A DNA stretch of 64,000 nucleotides from Whalleya microplaca (taxonomy: Eukaryota > Ascomycota > Sordariomycetes > Xylariales > Xylariaceae), in assembly GCA_022497155.1 (NCBI GenBank), contig MU385773.1, positions 124,001 through 188,000 of the forward strand, given 5' to 3'. The position numbers and the translations under genes are program-made. Positions 1-11,040 of the stretch are shown here, one piece after another. How positions within the stretch are numbered: position 1 is the stretch's first letter; the number at the start of each line of letters is the position of its first letter. Under the pieces are notes generated by a model, which was given only the letters and a program-made list of their open reading frames with translations, was not told the origin of the DNA and did no database searches.

Positions 1-2983
1 CACGAGCAAACTTCGGAGCACGAGATTTTGAAGATACCCAAGCTCTGAACCAACCAGTACCCTAAAATGCTGTAGTTCAGAGAGGGCGTTGAAGAGAGCA
101 TTAAGGAGCTCTGGGTGCTTCTCAGGATCAGATCCTTCAACGAGTTGTAACACGAAGGTTACTTGCTTCAGTGTCGAGCTTAGTTCTGGTGTTGGTTGTG
201 TAATGGATCCTCGGTGCGTATCTGATGAGCTGGTCCTCCTGCGCTTGCCCGGTGGTGGTTCAGTCAACATATCTGCCGTTGACTGCAAAGATTCCAGGAA
301 GAAGAGAAGAATATCTGTCGTAAGCTCGACATTCCGCAAAAGATCAGCAGCCTCGCCAGATACTGCGCTACGGTCGCCTGACCAATCCTTTTGTGACAAC
401 TCTAGCATCCGTTTGGCGACTATATGCTTTGCTTCTGTTTTCATAGATGGCCATAACCGTTGAATGCGTAAGAATATAACGTGTAGAAGATTCTGTCTTG
501 TCAGAAGCTTTGGCGTCTCTATGATGCCCAGCAGGAACTCTAAGCCATCCTTGTCATTCGGAAGGACTACGTCAACGCTTCTTTGGTCCAAGATTGACTC
601 GTCAACACCTTCCTGGACGCAAGCCTGACTAGCAGCATCGGCAGACAAAGAAGACCACCACCGAAGTAGCGGCAGGAGAAGCTGTGTACGAGATGTCCCA
701 GATACACCTTTGATCTGGTTTAATGGCTCAAGGAGACGGATTTTAACAGTGACTAGAGGGGTGTGAAATGCATGGGAAGCAAGGAACATCAGGATAGAGA
801 GCCGAGTCCCATGAGAGAGATGACCCTTTTTCCCTTTGTTGGCTTCATCAAGAGAAGCTTTTGATGTACTATTTACTGCGCTTTGCACAGCCTCCACGAT
901 ATAGTCGGCATTGAGTACGCATTCCTCGAGACTAGGGATGATGACATTGCGCAGCAGTTTGTGATAGACATCCGAGCTCATCCATGCTATTGATTCAGCA
1001 GTGTCATATAGATGTTTGTTACCCCAACAAATATCGGCTCGCGACTTGTCTAAGTCTAGGAATACAATGTCCAAGACAGCGACGACAGCGACGAGGTCTG
1101 CGGCAGCGCGCCGTACCTTTTTGGATGGATCGTTTAACGCAGCAAGACAATACGGAAGGAAAGCCTGGAAGTCTATCCCTGCGCAATCCTTCTGTTTTAG
1201 ACGTCGTTTGGCCATGTCCAAAGCTCCAACCCGAGCCAGAATTGGATAGGGGCCGCACCATATTCTCATAAGGAAGGAGAAGTAAAATGGATTCTCGCTT
1301 GCTTGCTCATGCTGCAAAGGCGCAGTTTTAGCGAAAGATGCGACGTTTTCTGGTGCTGCAAGGCCAGATAGGAAGACAGAACATAAGTCGGTGAATACGT
1401 CAGAGGAAGGGGACTGGAGGCATGAATCGGACGGCGATGTCGAAATCTTGCTTGCTCTCTGGAGAGCAGTTTCGAAGTTTTCAGCCTGCTCGATTACGTC
1501 TTCATTTTCTCCCATATCGACATCATGTTGAGGCTGGCTCGTAAGAGTTTTAGGTCGAAGCTGAGTACCAAGCATCATTTCCAGCGCATCCACGTCAACA
1601 TCTGTGTCTTTGATTGCCTTTGTGAATATAGTCTCAGTATCTGCCTCCAACTGCGAAAGTTTGATAATTGTTGACGCGAGAGCCTTCCCCACCAGACCCT
1701 GTTCGTCAACACGATCGTTGACTTTATGAGCAGCTAACAAAAGGCTCTTAAAGATTACCGCCTTCTGCGGCTCATTCAGTGCTGAACCCAAGAGGAGTGA
1801 CTCGACTGTTGGGAGGCCCTTTGGGTCACCCTTCTTGTAGGCCCTATCTATCAGCGCTAGGCACAGACCATTTGCCAATTTCGTAATGTTATGCTCCGCC
1901 CCAACCTCAGCTAGGAGGCTAGGAAGATTTTGGACCTTGAGCAACGCCCTTGTCACCTTTCCCGACATCTGCTTAGCAGAGCGATATTGAGCAAGGATTG
2001 AGAGACAGACAAGTCCGGGACGGAGCGTCTCAGCAGTCCACCCAGAAACAAGCTGCTCCATCAAAGCGCTAATCGCATTATCATCGAGGTCTCCCTTTGC
2101 AACAAAGACAGACATGACCATATAACAAGCAATCTGTAAACCGGGGACCTTATTCATGACCAAACCATCACTAAGGGTCGGCCCTATTTGATGTAGCAAG
2201 GTTTGATCGTTGTCTTTTTGAATACTGCGGCGGCCCGATCGCATCTTGTCTAGCATGCCATTGACAGCTTCTGTCATGATACCACCCCAGAATGATATCA
2301 AGGCAGGGTAGTGCTGTTGTGACCTGCAGGTATCTAGCGTGTACATAGATATGGCGGCGAGGAAATCCGGATGGTGTATAGCTTGATGGACCAGGACAGA
2401 CCTTGGTGGGTGTGTTAAGGAGCGTATATATGGATCCAAGAACCTGTACACTTGCGGAATAGTGCTGGGGAGGATAGAGAGCAGCGTCACGAAGATCGGT
2501 ATAGTGTGATAGGGTAGGAATGTCGAGAGAACGATCTCGGTATTGTATTCGTGGATTCTGTTGCAAACTTAGGAACATAACCCCAGAACACGTCTAGGGA
2601 GCTTACCGAAACCTCCTGACCAGCCATTCTATCGCCTTCACGGCTGGCATGAGTCTGAGGCGTGCGCCCGCAAGGCGAAGGAACGAGGCTATCTTCTTGT
2701 CGAGCACGGCGTTCTCGGCGGCAGTCATTTGACTGCGGTCCTCATGCTGGCTTTGCTCGCTAAAGATGGTGGTACCATAAGGTACGAAGCGCGCGTCCAG
2801 CTGACACAGTTCCTCGAAGCCTTCGTGGCAGATGGTATAGAGCGTCTGGAAGTTTTGTGAAGCTGCAACTCGCGGCTCGAAGATCAGCGACTTCGAATGG
2901 GCAGCTTTCTGGGCCTTCACGTTGAGAGTCGATTTGGAGCTCGCAGCGATCTGCGCAAGCTGCGCAGCCAATGCTGTCGTCAT
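1..2983 (-). CDS. UTP10: U3 snoRNP protein Utp10 (HEATR1 homologue), 5' part, runs off left edge
   Basis: Utp10 is a very large HEAT-repeat protein of the t-UTP/UtpA complex of the small-subunit processome, needed in the nucleolus for rDNA transcription and 18S pre-rRNA processing. Exon 1 is 2983-2607 and exon 2 is 2557 to the window edge; the 49-bp intron 2606-2558 has GTAAGC/CAACAG ends and splits an Arg codon. The start at 2983 gives MTTALAAQLAQIA, the usual N-terminus of the family; an upstream in-frame Met at 3037 is less typical. Other recognisable N-terminal pieces are SLIFEPRVAA and EWLVRRFR. Exon 2 stays open for about 850 codons as alpha-helical, Leu-rich sequence without a stop, as expected for a protein of about 1,800 residues whose C-terminal half lies outside the window. 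What I see is the start and the long open frame; the name rests on family recognition of the N-terminus. Confidence 0.9.
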
Positions 2984-5739
2984 CTTCGTATCTGTGGTAG
3001 CTGCGCTTGGTCTTCCATCAGAATATGCACAAAACACCGAGCCCGAAAAATGCTACACTCCGAGGCGGCTTTCCAGTCTGTGAGGGCTTCCGTGATGCGA
3101 TTGGAACTTTTCCAAAATTTTGGCGGGGAGCAAAGTTTCACCGGCAGAAAATTTCCCGATAAGGTGATCAGCAAATGATATACTTACGATAACAGGATAA
3201 CAGCATAGGCCCCACAAGATCTCGCAATAGCTCAACCTATCAGCCTATTAGATGTCTACCTAGGTGTATATCGCCCTATGCATATGCGCATCCAGGCATC
3301 TTAAGCAACCTAGAGAATGAAATAATCCAAGGCATATGGGCCTCTCATGATCCGTGGGGAGTCCGCTTTCCCCTCTGTAAATACCATTTTTCATTGTGTC
3401 TTAATGCAGCATCCCGCAATTATACAATCTCCTATTCCGTGTGAATAATCTTGTCACGCGAATCACCCCGGGCACCCCGAATACACCAGATACCCAGGCA
3501 CCTAGACAACGCCCATCCAGGAGTTAACCAGTGCAACCGTGCAAACTTCAAAGCCATATAATTGCCAACAACATAACACCTATCGCCCTTCGGGGTAGTC
3601 CAAGTAACAAATCCAATGGCCTAATGGTTTAAATCGTAGTTTGAAATTAATACTTCAAGACAAGGGTTCAACAGTTCGAAGTGTAGGCTCAAAATAATAT
3701 TTCAATAGTTCGAAGTTAATGTTCAAATAAAAGTTTAAATAGTTCGAAATTAATACTCCAAAAAATGTTTTTTTTTAATACTACTGCTTTGTGGTTTCTT
3801 TCTTTTTCTTCTGTATTTGTTTTAGAGTCGCGGGTTGCGCGCTGTATTAGTGAAGCTTCTCAGTAGATGTATACCTCAGTGACCAAGGGCCATCAGGATA
3901 TTTGAACAGAGGTCTAACTGGCAGCAATGTCTTGATTATATGAGTTACTATGAGGTATTGGGTTATGTGTATAATTCATATTGAAAAGTTAGGTAGCTCC
4001 TATCCTGTGGTACCTAGGTCTGGGGAATCACTCGGAGCACAATTGAGAGCAACGAAATACCCGACTTCTAGACTATCTTCCAGGGGTATGCTGCTTCTCG
4101 AATATACTGTATGAGGAAAACGAAATGAAACCTGGTCTATTGACTTCGCTAAGTAAAGTTTGTGATCTGGCTGAAAAATCTAGTTCAAGGATTGCTGAGG
4201 TGGCAGTAACTAAGCGAAGAGTTGCTAGCTTCGATATAGTATAAAGAGGACCCCCAAACCACCTAACGCAAGACTACATCTGCAGCCTAAAGCAAGACTT
4301 GCAGCCCGATCGGTGCCGGAGCTCAGGGCCGGAAGCTGCGCGGGATCCGGTACCGATATCGGGGCCGAAAAGGGAAATAATCTCGGAGCTGTGCACCGGT
4401 TAGTCGAACCCACCGTGCAGGGGTTGCCAATTGTTGCCAACAGTCACGTCGTCAACAGATCAATAGCCCTATTTGCTCCTGTGAATGCACCTTTCTCTGG
4501 TATGACAGACAGGGTTAAACCGAAACCGAGAGCGTAAGGCTTGTTGTTGTCAGGGCTAGGGAGGTCATGGGTGTTTATGTCATTGTCGTCGTAGCCAAGA
4601 ACAGCTGTTGGCTGTGTTATAGTCATTACTATAAGATGAGATATCTTGATTTCTAATCCTGTCAACATCGGCTAGCCATCCTTTAGCGTCAGCCTATTGC
4701 TGTCTGTATCGTTAGAGGTAAGGATCAACTTCTTGGTACATAGTATTGTTGTCGTACAGCATCACTTTGTCGAGGGAATTCCGTATATCGGACTTTAGGC
4801 ACTCGAAAGCGACTGTCTGACGGAGAAAGAATACCTGGCCTACGACTCTACATTTCAGACTCGTTGACTCTAATGTTCGTGATCATTATAAAGGAGTTGC
4901 CGATGTTGGCAACGACACAACGAAAATAGGAAAGGGGATCCCTATCTGATATAGCTTCTGCAGTCATTCTAACTCAAGGGTGTGAAGTACGGACCTGGGA
5001 CCTCGTTGTTATCGTTGAGCTGAGATGCTATACTTGTTTTTTAACCAGATTCATGATAGGAACATGCAGAACCAACCTCGATGTGGTGTACTCGAGGGCA
5101 TTGCATGTCAAAAGCCCTTGCATACGCTATTGTTTACTATTGGTGGTATACTTCACATATATGATCAAGTCTAATAGTATAATAAAGCTTGGTGACTATA
5201 GGTGGGTATAAGCTATAACTGGTGTGGAAGGTCCAGTCGCCTTCACCCGGTAAAGCACCAGTAGCATCAAGAGGCATTGAAAGGTGGGGAATATAGGGGC
5301 CAATCACTTGAAAACGCTAATAGAAGTTGTAAGGATCTTCCAAGTTCATGTTCGACATACATATGTCAGCTTTTGTTGACAGCAGAGCAGTTGTCCAACG
5401 GTTATCTCTGCCACAGACTTACATAATGACTCTAAAAACCCTAAAATGAAGGACATCACTGTAACACGGCGAAGACCGACGGAAGTTTTAGGGCCTGTTT
5501 TGTCCAGATAGACTTTTAGCTAAGCCGGTTCTCGCTCGGTACTTGTACAAATAGAACCCCCGCTACTCTCTTCTCAGATTCTCGGTAGGATTTGGTTGCA
5601 TCTACTAATTGCAATTGATCCTATATATTGTGGGTTGTGTATGCGCAGTTCCTACATCTTTTGCCCAGTTAATTGAAAATATGGCCGTGCGTTTCAATTT
5701 GCCCTGTTTCCGGTAATAGAACTAATACGCAGAAAACAG
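2984..5739. other. Gene-free stretch with a 34-bp tandem repeat
   Basis: No convincing gene was found in about 2.7 kb. The first part is the probable promoter and 5' UTR of UTP10. The middle is AT-rich and carries the tandem repeat at 3634-3773. Around 4,220-4,640 two short, GC-richer open frames on the minus strand resemble no family I know. Two ACCTAGGT palindromes occur at 3258 and 4012. Confidence 0.6.
3634..3773. repeat. Degenerate tandem repeat, about 34-bp unit, four copies
   Basis: Units start near 3634, 3672, 3706 and 3740. The last three are spaced exactly 34 bp apart, and each opens with a variant of TAGTTCGAARTTAAT followed by an A-rich tail. The first unit is longer, about 37 bp, and more diverged. 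The sequence is AT-rich and non-coding. Confidence 0.75.
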
Positions 5740-6792
5740 AAACCATACAATCAAATAGTCCTGTTTGGGGACTCGCTCTTCCAGTTTTCCAGCGAAGTCA
5801 AGGAGGGCTTCTCATTTCAAGGTGCCTTACAAAGCTGTATGTATCCATGTGGCCATGGGATTAGCTGGGCTTTGTATCTAAGCAACTTACAGTCTGTATG
5901 CGATATCTGGATGTGATAAATAGGGGCTTCTCTGGTTACAACTCGAAGAATGCCCTGGAGCTGCTTCCACAAATATTCCTGCCGCCTTCATCCTCAAACC
6001 CCAGGATAGAGTACCTTGTAAGTAATGGGAATCTGGCAGTCTAGGTGTATGCGCTGTGTTTCAAGCACGATAACGCTTGCTAAGTTTGACCATGCCCTCT
6101 GCAGCTGGTGTTGTTTGGCGCCAATGATGCTTGCCTTCCTATCCCGACAAACACGCAAGGGGTTCCGGTTGACCAATACAAAGACAACTGTGAGTTACTT
6201 GCTATCCTGTCATGTTCTTCTCTTCAGGCTATATATTGCTGTCTCAAGCCTGTTTTGGAGCATAGCACAGAAAGCACAATGTAGAATCACTGATAGGATC
6301 TTACGTCAATAGCAATGACTGACCCTGGGTGCTGCTGTAGTGACCAAAATCATAACTCACGAACACGTCAAGGCTCACCATCCCAAGATCCTGCTGGTGA
6401 CACCTCCCCCGATTGACGAGATTCGGATGACGGAGCTTGACCTGGCTGCTGGTCATCCACAAGTGACGCGTCAAGCTGCCATCAGCGCAGCTTATTCCGA
6501 GACAGCGCGGAAAGTGGCGGCAGAGAACCCAGGAGTCGTATTAATCGACTTGCAAAAAGCCATCATGGACGAAGCCATCGCCACGACTACGGATTTCGAC
6601 GCGAGCAAGCCTCCGTTGGGGTATCCGGGGGGCAAGCGAGGCGCACTGGCGCAGCTTTTGCCAGACGGACTGCACATGAGCGGATCGGCGTACAAGATCC
6701 TGTTCGAAATTGTGAAGCCCCATATCGGACCCTTCTCAGACGGAACGACGGTATTTCCGGCGTGGCGGGTGCTGAATCCTGGCTCGCTGTGA
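5740..6792 (+). CDS. IAH1: SGNH/GDSL-family esterase, isoamyl acetate-hydrolysing esterase type
   Basis: This family hydrolyses acetate and other short esters, probably in the cytosol. Four exons can be joined: from about 5740 to 5836, then 5893-6017, 6105-6189 and 6341-6792. The introns have GTATGT, GTAAGT and GTGAGT donors and the phases agree. All SGNH blocks are present: VLFGDSL with the nucleophile Ser, NRGFSGYN, FGANDACLP with the oxyanion Asn, and DGLHMSG with the catalytic Asp-His pair. The first clear family residue lies at about 5743, but I could not find a convincing start codon: the frame is open upstream to a TGA near 5674 without an ATG, so a short first exon probably lies further up. 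The internal reading is intact, so I call it a gene with an unresolved 5' end rather than a pseudogene. The C-terminal 150 residues are the best-supported part. Confidence 0.82.
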
Positions 6793-7574
6793 TGAGTCAG
6801 GCGGGGAGAGAGAGAGACCAACGTGACAAAAAGGAGAGGAGGAACGATGAGAAATAAAATAAAAAATGAGCGCGAAGATGATGACCGAAGCCGAATCGAT
6901 TTATGGGGCCGTCCGAGCTCAACGGGCGGCAGGTGGGCTGGTGGATTACTTATAGACAGTCAATAATAGAGCTGTACTATGGATGTATTATTCTGTACGT
7001 ATAAGTATTCCGTAGTATGTGAATACTGCATCCTATCTGCGACTGATGAATGAATCAATTGGAACATTCGAACCAGCAGGAAGCTGCTAAAATAAGAAAT
7101 AGGTATGGATATACATGTACTCGGTGGTACATACCTAGGTGAAAGACGGGATAATTGCATACATGTATGCTCGGAGTGAGAGTCCAGCTTGTGGCGTTCA
7201 TCTCATCAAGAATCCTCAGTGTAATTACCGTTCCCGTTCCATACGTGTATTACTTTGGTACAGGGCGGTTACCTTATTATCGACTAGTCAGCTGGGTAGG
7301 CAGGCCTTGGGACCAACCAAATCAACCAAGCCAATGAAGGACAGTGCAGGTGCATGGCAGCGTGGCTACCTATCTTTCATCAGAGTTTAGCTAGGCAGCT
7401 GCTAGGCAGGCAGGGCAGGATGATTCGACGCTAGAACGAAACCAATCGTGGGTAGGTGCTCCGAACGTGATTGCACTACAACTTTCCGTACCACAACTAC
7501 TTTTTTCCGTGTGTGAATGCGAATCGTAGTCATCATCGCCTCTCCAGCCCGATTCCAGCATCCACTTACTGCTT

Positions 7575-7609
<35 letters not shown>

Positions 7610-8616
7610 ACTACTACACACCACCATCCATTCACACACAAACGAAAACGTCCGGTCTCTTTTTCCTCACCTACCCACCAAAAGTCTGTCTGTCATCTCC
7701 TGACGACAAGCTACCGTAGATAGTCCCTCCATCAATACCCGCTACTCAATTCTTCTTCACAACACAAGTCACAGTTCCGGCCTGGAACTTGAAACGCCAC
7801 TCGAGAGATCCTCTCCCTCTTTGCCCGTCTTACTTTGACCTCCCTGACCTCGAATCCAATCGCTCATACTTCCCTACGCCATCCATCTTCTACGACGAGG
7901 AGTCATCCGGACTGACATCTCTTAATCAATAAATAAATTTCGATTACTGTGTAACCCCTCATTGGTGATTGTACTATATAGGATTATTACTACTACATAC
8001 GTCGACGAACACCTCAGTGCAGCTCGGTGCCACCGCAGACACCAGACCACCATATCATATCGTTTGTTTCCTACCAAGTCCTGCTAGAGCATCCCTTTCA
8101 TACGACGAGGCCATCGACACTCCCCTAGTCACATCGCTCCTCGCCCTTCCTATCTGCTCGATTCACTTGCCGGAAGTTTCCGCCCTTCGACCTCGAGCAG
8201 CTGTACTATTTAATACCAGATTTCGATAGTTCCGAACCCCTGAAGAAAGAGTGCTCCGAGTCACCGTTCGCAAGGAGACCATTTGGTCCTCTGCGATGAG
8301 GAGGTGGTGGTGGACCTGATCGTTCACGTACAAGGTTAGAGGTCACGATCAGATCAAACAGACATCGAACGGGGCGCAAAACCAAGTCCGGCGGTCATAT
8401 TTCGAGCTGATGGGTCGCGCGTTCCCATACGCTCCGGTCCAGTGCTCTGAGCTGGCTATTCACGCCCCTTGAGATCCGACTTGCAACCCTGCTGCCGCTT
8501 CGTCACGGCCAATCTTCCCTCGTGCCTCCCGTTCGACCTACGCCCGACAGTCCAGCCTCCCTACCGCTTGCCTTGCCGACCTAGACTTGATTTGAACGCC
8601 TTTCATTGGGGTTGGT
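6793..8616. other. Gene-free stretch, promoter and probable 5' leader of the next gene
   Basis: This 1.8 kb holds no supportable gene. It contains a TGC microsatellite at 7576-7609. From about 7,500 on it is C/T-rich with short upstream ATGs, which fits a long 5' leader of the gene starting at 8617. Confidence 0.55.
7576..7609. repeat. TGC trinucleotide microsatellite
   Basis: A 34-nt uninterrupted TGC run of about 11 copies lies in non-coding sequence. Short frames across it give poly-Ala, poly-Cys or poly-Ser, but none has other coding features. Confidence 0.9.
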
Positions 8617-10557
8617 ATGGATTCCCGCTTTTCGATCTCCCGCGAAGACCTCTACACTGTCCACATGGACGTCAAGCAGATGCAAATCGTCCAGAGCAAC
8701 CATGCCGAAAGACTTTCTCGCTTAGAGAAACGCCAAGCCGACGATGCCGCCATGAAGTCCGTCTGGAACTCTCCCTTTCCGAGTGCCCTGGGTGGTACAC
8801 CACAACACGGTTCGCTCCCTCCTCTGTCCTGCCCTCTTCCTTGCAGCCACGTTTTAACATAATATCACTTAGGTCCGATTCAGATGCCTCCTAGCGAAAT
8901 GTTCGACGATTTCGAGGAGCAGGGTCAGAACCTGCTAGGCAGTCTACATCTTGATGCCGAGGATGAACCTGCGAGACGCGGCGCAGCTTCTAGAGCAAAT
9001 AGCGTTCGCTTCGACGAGAGTGCTCTGCAAAGTTCTAGCTGGGCACAGAACGGTCGGCACTCAGGCGACTTTGGGCCCATCAGACCTGGAAGTGGCCTCG
9101 GTAACCATCCTATGGAGCGCTCATTGTCCCATAAGTCTGATGGTAGGCACAGTTCTGCTGGCCATTCGGTGCACTCAATCCACTCTCACCACTCTATCGC
9201 CTCCGATCGAGGAAGTAGCTTAGGTCTGAATACGACATTCATGGCCGACTGCCAGGATGATGACTCCCCAATTGGTATTCCAGGTCCACCTCCAAGTTTA
9301 TTCATATTGGGCTCGGTACCTTCCATCGTTCGATGCTGGCTAACCGCTAACTTCACACATGATACCCTGCTCTACGCGGATATCTGTACTGGGTCGCAAA
9401 AATCTGTCATTGACATGTCCTTGATCAAGGAACTGGATCTTCTGGGTAGCATACACAGGGAGTTGGACGGGTTTCACAGAATCCGCCTACCGGTATACTT
9501 GACTGAAGCAACCGTATCTCATGCTCCAAGTTCGCGAGGTATGAGCCCAGCGCCGCAGATGCCGAATTTCCCATGTACGTTCGAGGTGGCGGGAATGGAC
9601 CAGCCAGAGATTCCAGAGGCCAAGAAAGCTATTCGCATCTTCATTGGCAGTGAAGCCTTGAGGGAGCATTCCGCCGACATCTTGTTCTCACAGAATCGGA
9701 TGACGTTGCTTAGCAGCGATCGCGCTAAACTCTCGGTGCCCTTCGTGCGTCCTGAAGACAACACGGTTTTCAAGAACATCCGGACAATGGCTGTGTTCCC
9801 TGAAAAGCCTAAGCTGAATGCTACAGCTCGCCCGTTCGTCTTCAGCGAATCCAAGCAGCAAACTCCCGAAGCCGCATCTTCTAACGGCACGCAATCGAAA
9901 GAATTGCGTAATGGAGATAGTGGTCGCGAACCGATGTCGCCATCTTCAGAGCAAGCGGGCCAGCATGCTACACCCGTTTCAGGGAGTAACCTATCAGAGA
10001 GTGGCGGTGAAAGCGAGAACCAGTACAAAGACACCGGCAGCTTGGAGTCAGCTTCTAAGGAGTCTCAAGCCCAGCCAAGTGACGCCTCGGGGGACAACAC
10101 CCGCCGAACTTCTGCAGCAAGTGGGATTTGGAATTCATGGCGTCACAATGCTGCATCCAATGGCAACGAATCGAAGGATAGCGCTCCATTGAGTGGATAT
10201 CAGCCAGCTGGACGTGGAGGTCGGAGTATGAAGGTCTTGAAGCCGATGAAGTCGAGCGCATCGTCCTCAGCTCGAACAGGAGCGGCTTATGAATTGCCTC
10301 CGCCTCCTAGAACTAGTGGTGAACATCGGCGCAAGAGCCAATCTGGCGCAGACACTGCCAGCAGCAACACAATCCGATGGGAGTCGAAGCGCACGCCGAC
10401 TGGTACAGCCGAGATCAAGCCACCGCCGGTTGTTCGTGAAGCTCGGTCCGTATCTGGTACGCCGCGCACTTCGACAAATCCCGTAGGCGGTGCTTCGGCT
10501 TTCTCGTGGATGAACCCATCGAGCAAACCGAGGACGCCGACTTCGGCAGCCGAGTAA
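8617..10557 (+). CDS. Conserved-looking fungal protein of unknown function
   Basis: Two exons, 8617-8809 and 8873-10557, encode 625 residues. The intron has a GTTCGC donor and a CACTTAG acceptor. The ATG at 8617 opens a hydrophilic, probably coiled-coil N-terminus (SREDLYTVHMDVKQMQ). A disordered segment rich in Ser and His follows (HSVHSIHSHHSIAS). A folded core runs from about residue 200 to 370 and starts SLFILGSVPSIVRCWL. The C-terminal 250 residues are a low-complexity tail rich in Ser, Thr, Pro and Gly with several Arg-Arg-Lys patches. The core segment YADICTGSQKSVIDM has the look of an aspartic-protease-like fold in which the catalytic D-T-G is replaced by C-T-G, but this is only an impression. 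I do not recognise the family. Signal peptide and membrane segments are absent. A scaffold or regulatory role is a guess. Confidence 0.85.
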
Positions 10558-11040
10558 GGGACTCTCTTTCACCTACCTAGGTCGCCTGTTTGTTATGCGG
10601 TAATAGTAGCCCCCGTTTTGCCGGCCTCACGTTCTGTCTGGTGCTTCAGCTAGGATCGCAATGATTGATTGTATTCCTCCCATAGCGTACCCCAGACATG
10701 AGTAAAGCCAAAATACCAAAAGAAAAAAAGAAAATCCAAATAAACAATATTAATCAACATATCTGTCTCAGTGCGATCACATGTGTAGCCCGTGAATGAG
10801 AACTAGTAGGTTACCTTGCAGACTACCGACAGGTACGATCTACCTTGATACCTCTCGCTGCATGGAGCGGGTGATCTTAGGCCTGGATGACGGAATATAG
10901 CTCGCACTAACCCCGATAATTACGTAGTTTTAGGGCGTAGAAGATTGTACAACGGCAGGCCGCAGAAACGATACTACCTACTACAGCGTGCTACCTAATA
11001 CCTACTAGTCCCCGCATTGAGAACCCGCACCCAGCCAACG
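10558..11040. other. Intergenic stretch before THI6
   Basis: This 480-bp space holds the 3' end of the previous gene and the promoter of THI6. An ACCTAGGT palindrome lies at 10575. I see no recognisable thiamine regulatory element. Confidence 0.5.

Noticed and set aside
4225..4668. Two overlapping-region open frames on the minus strand in a GC-richer patch
   Set aside because: No family resemblance, no join between them, and stops in all continuations.
7391..7723. Several frames with poly-Ala, poly-Ser or poly-Cys
   Set aside because: All are produced by the TGC microsatellite; no other coding sign.
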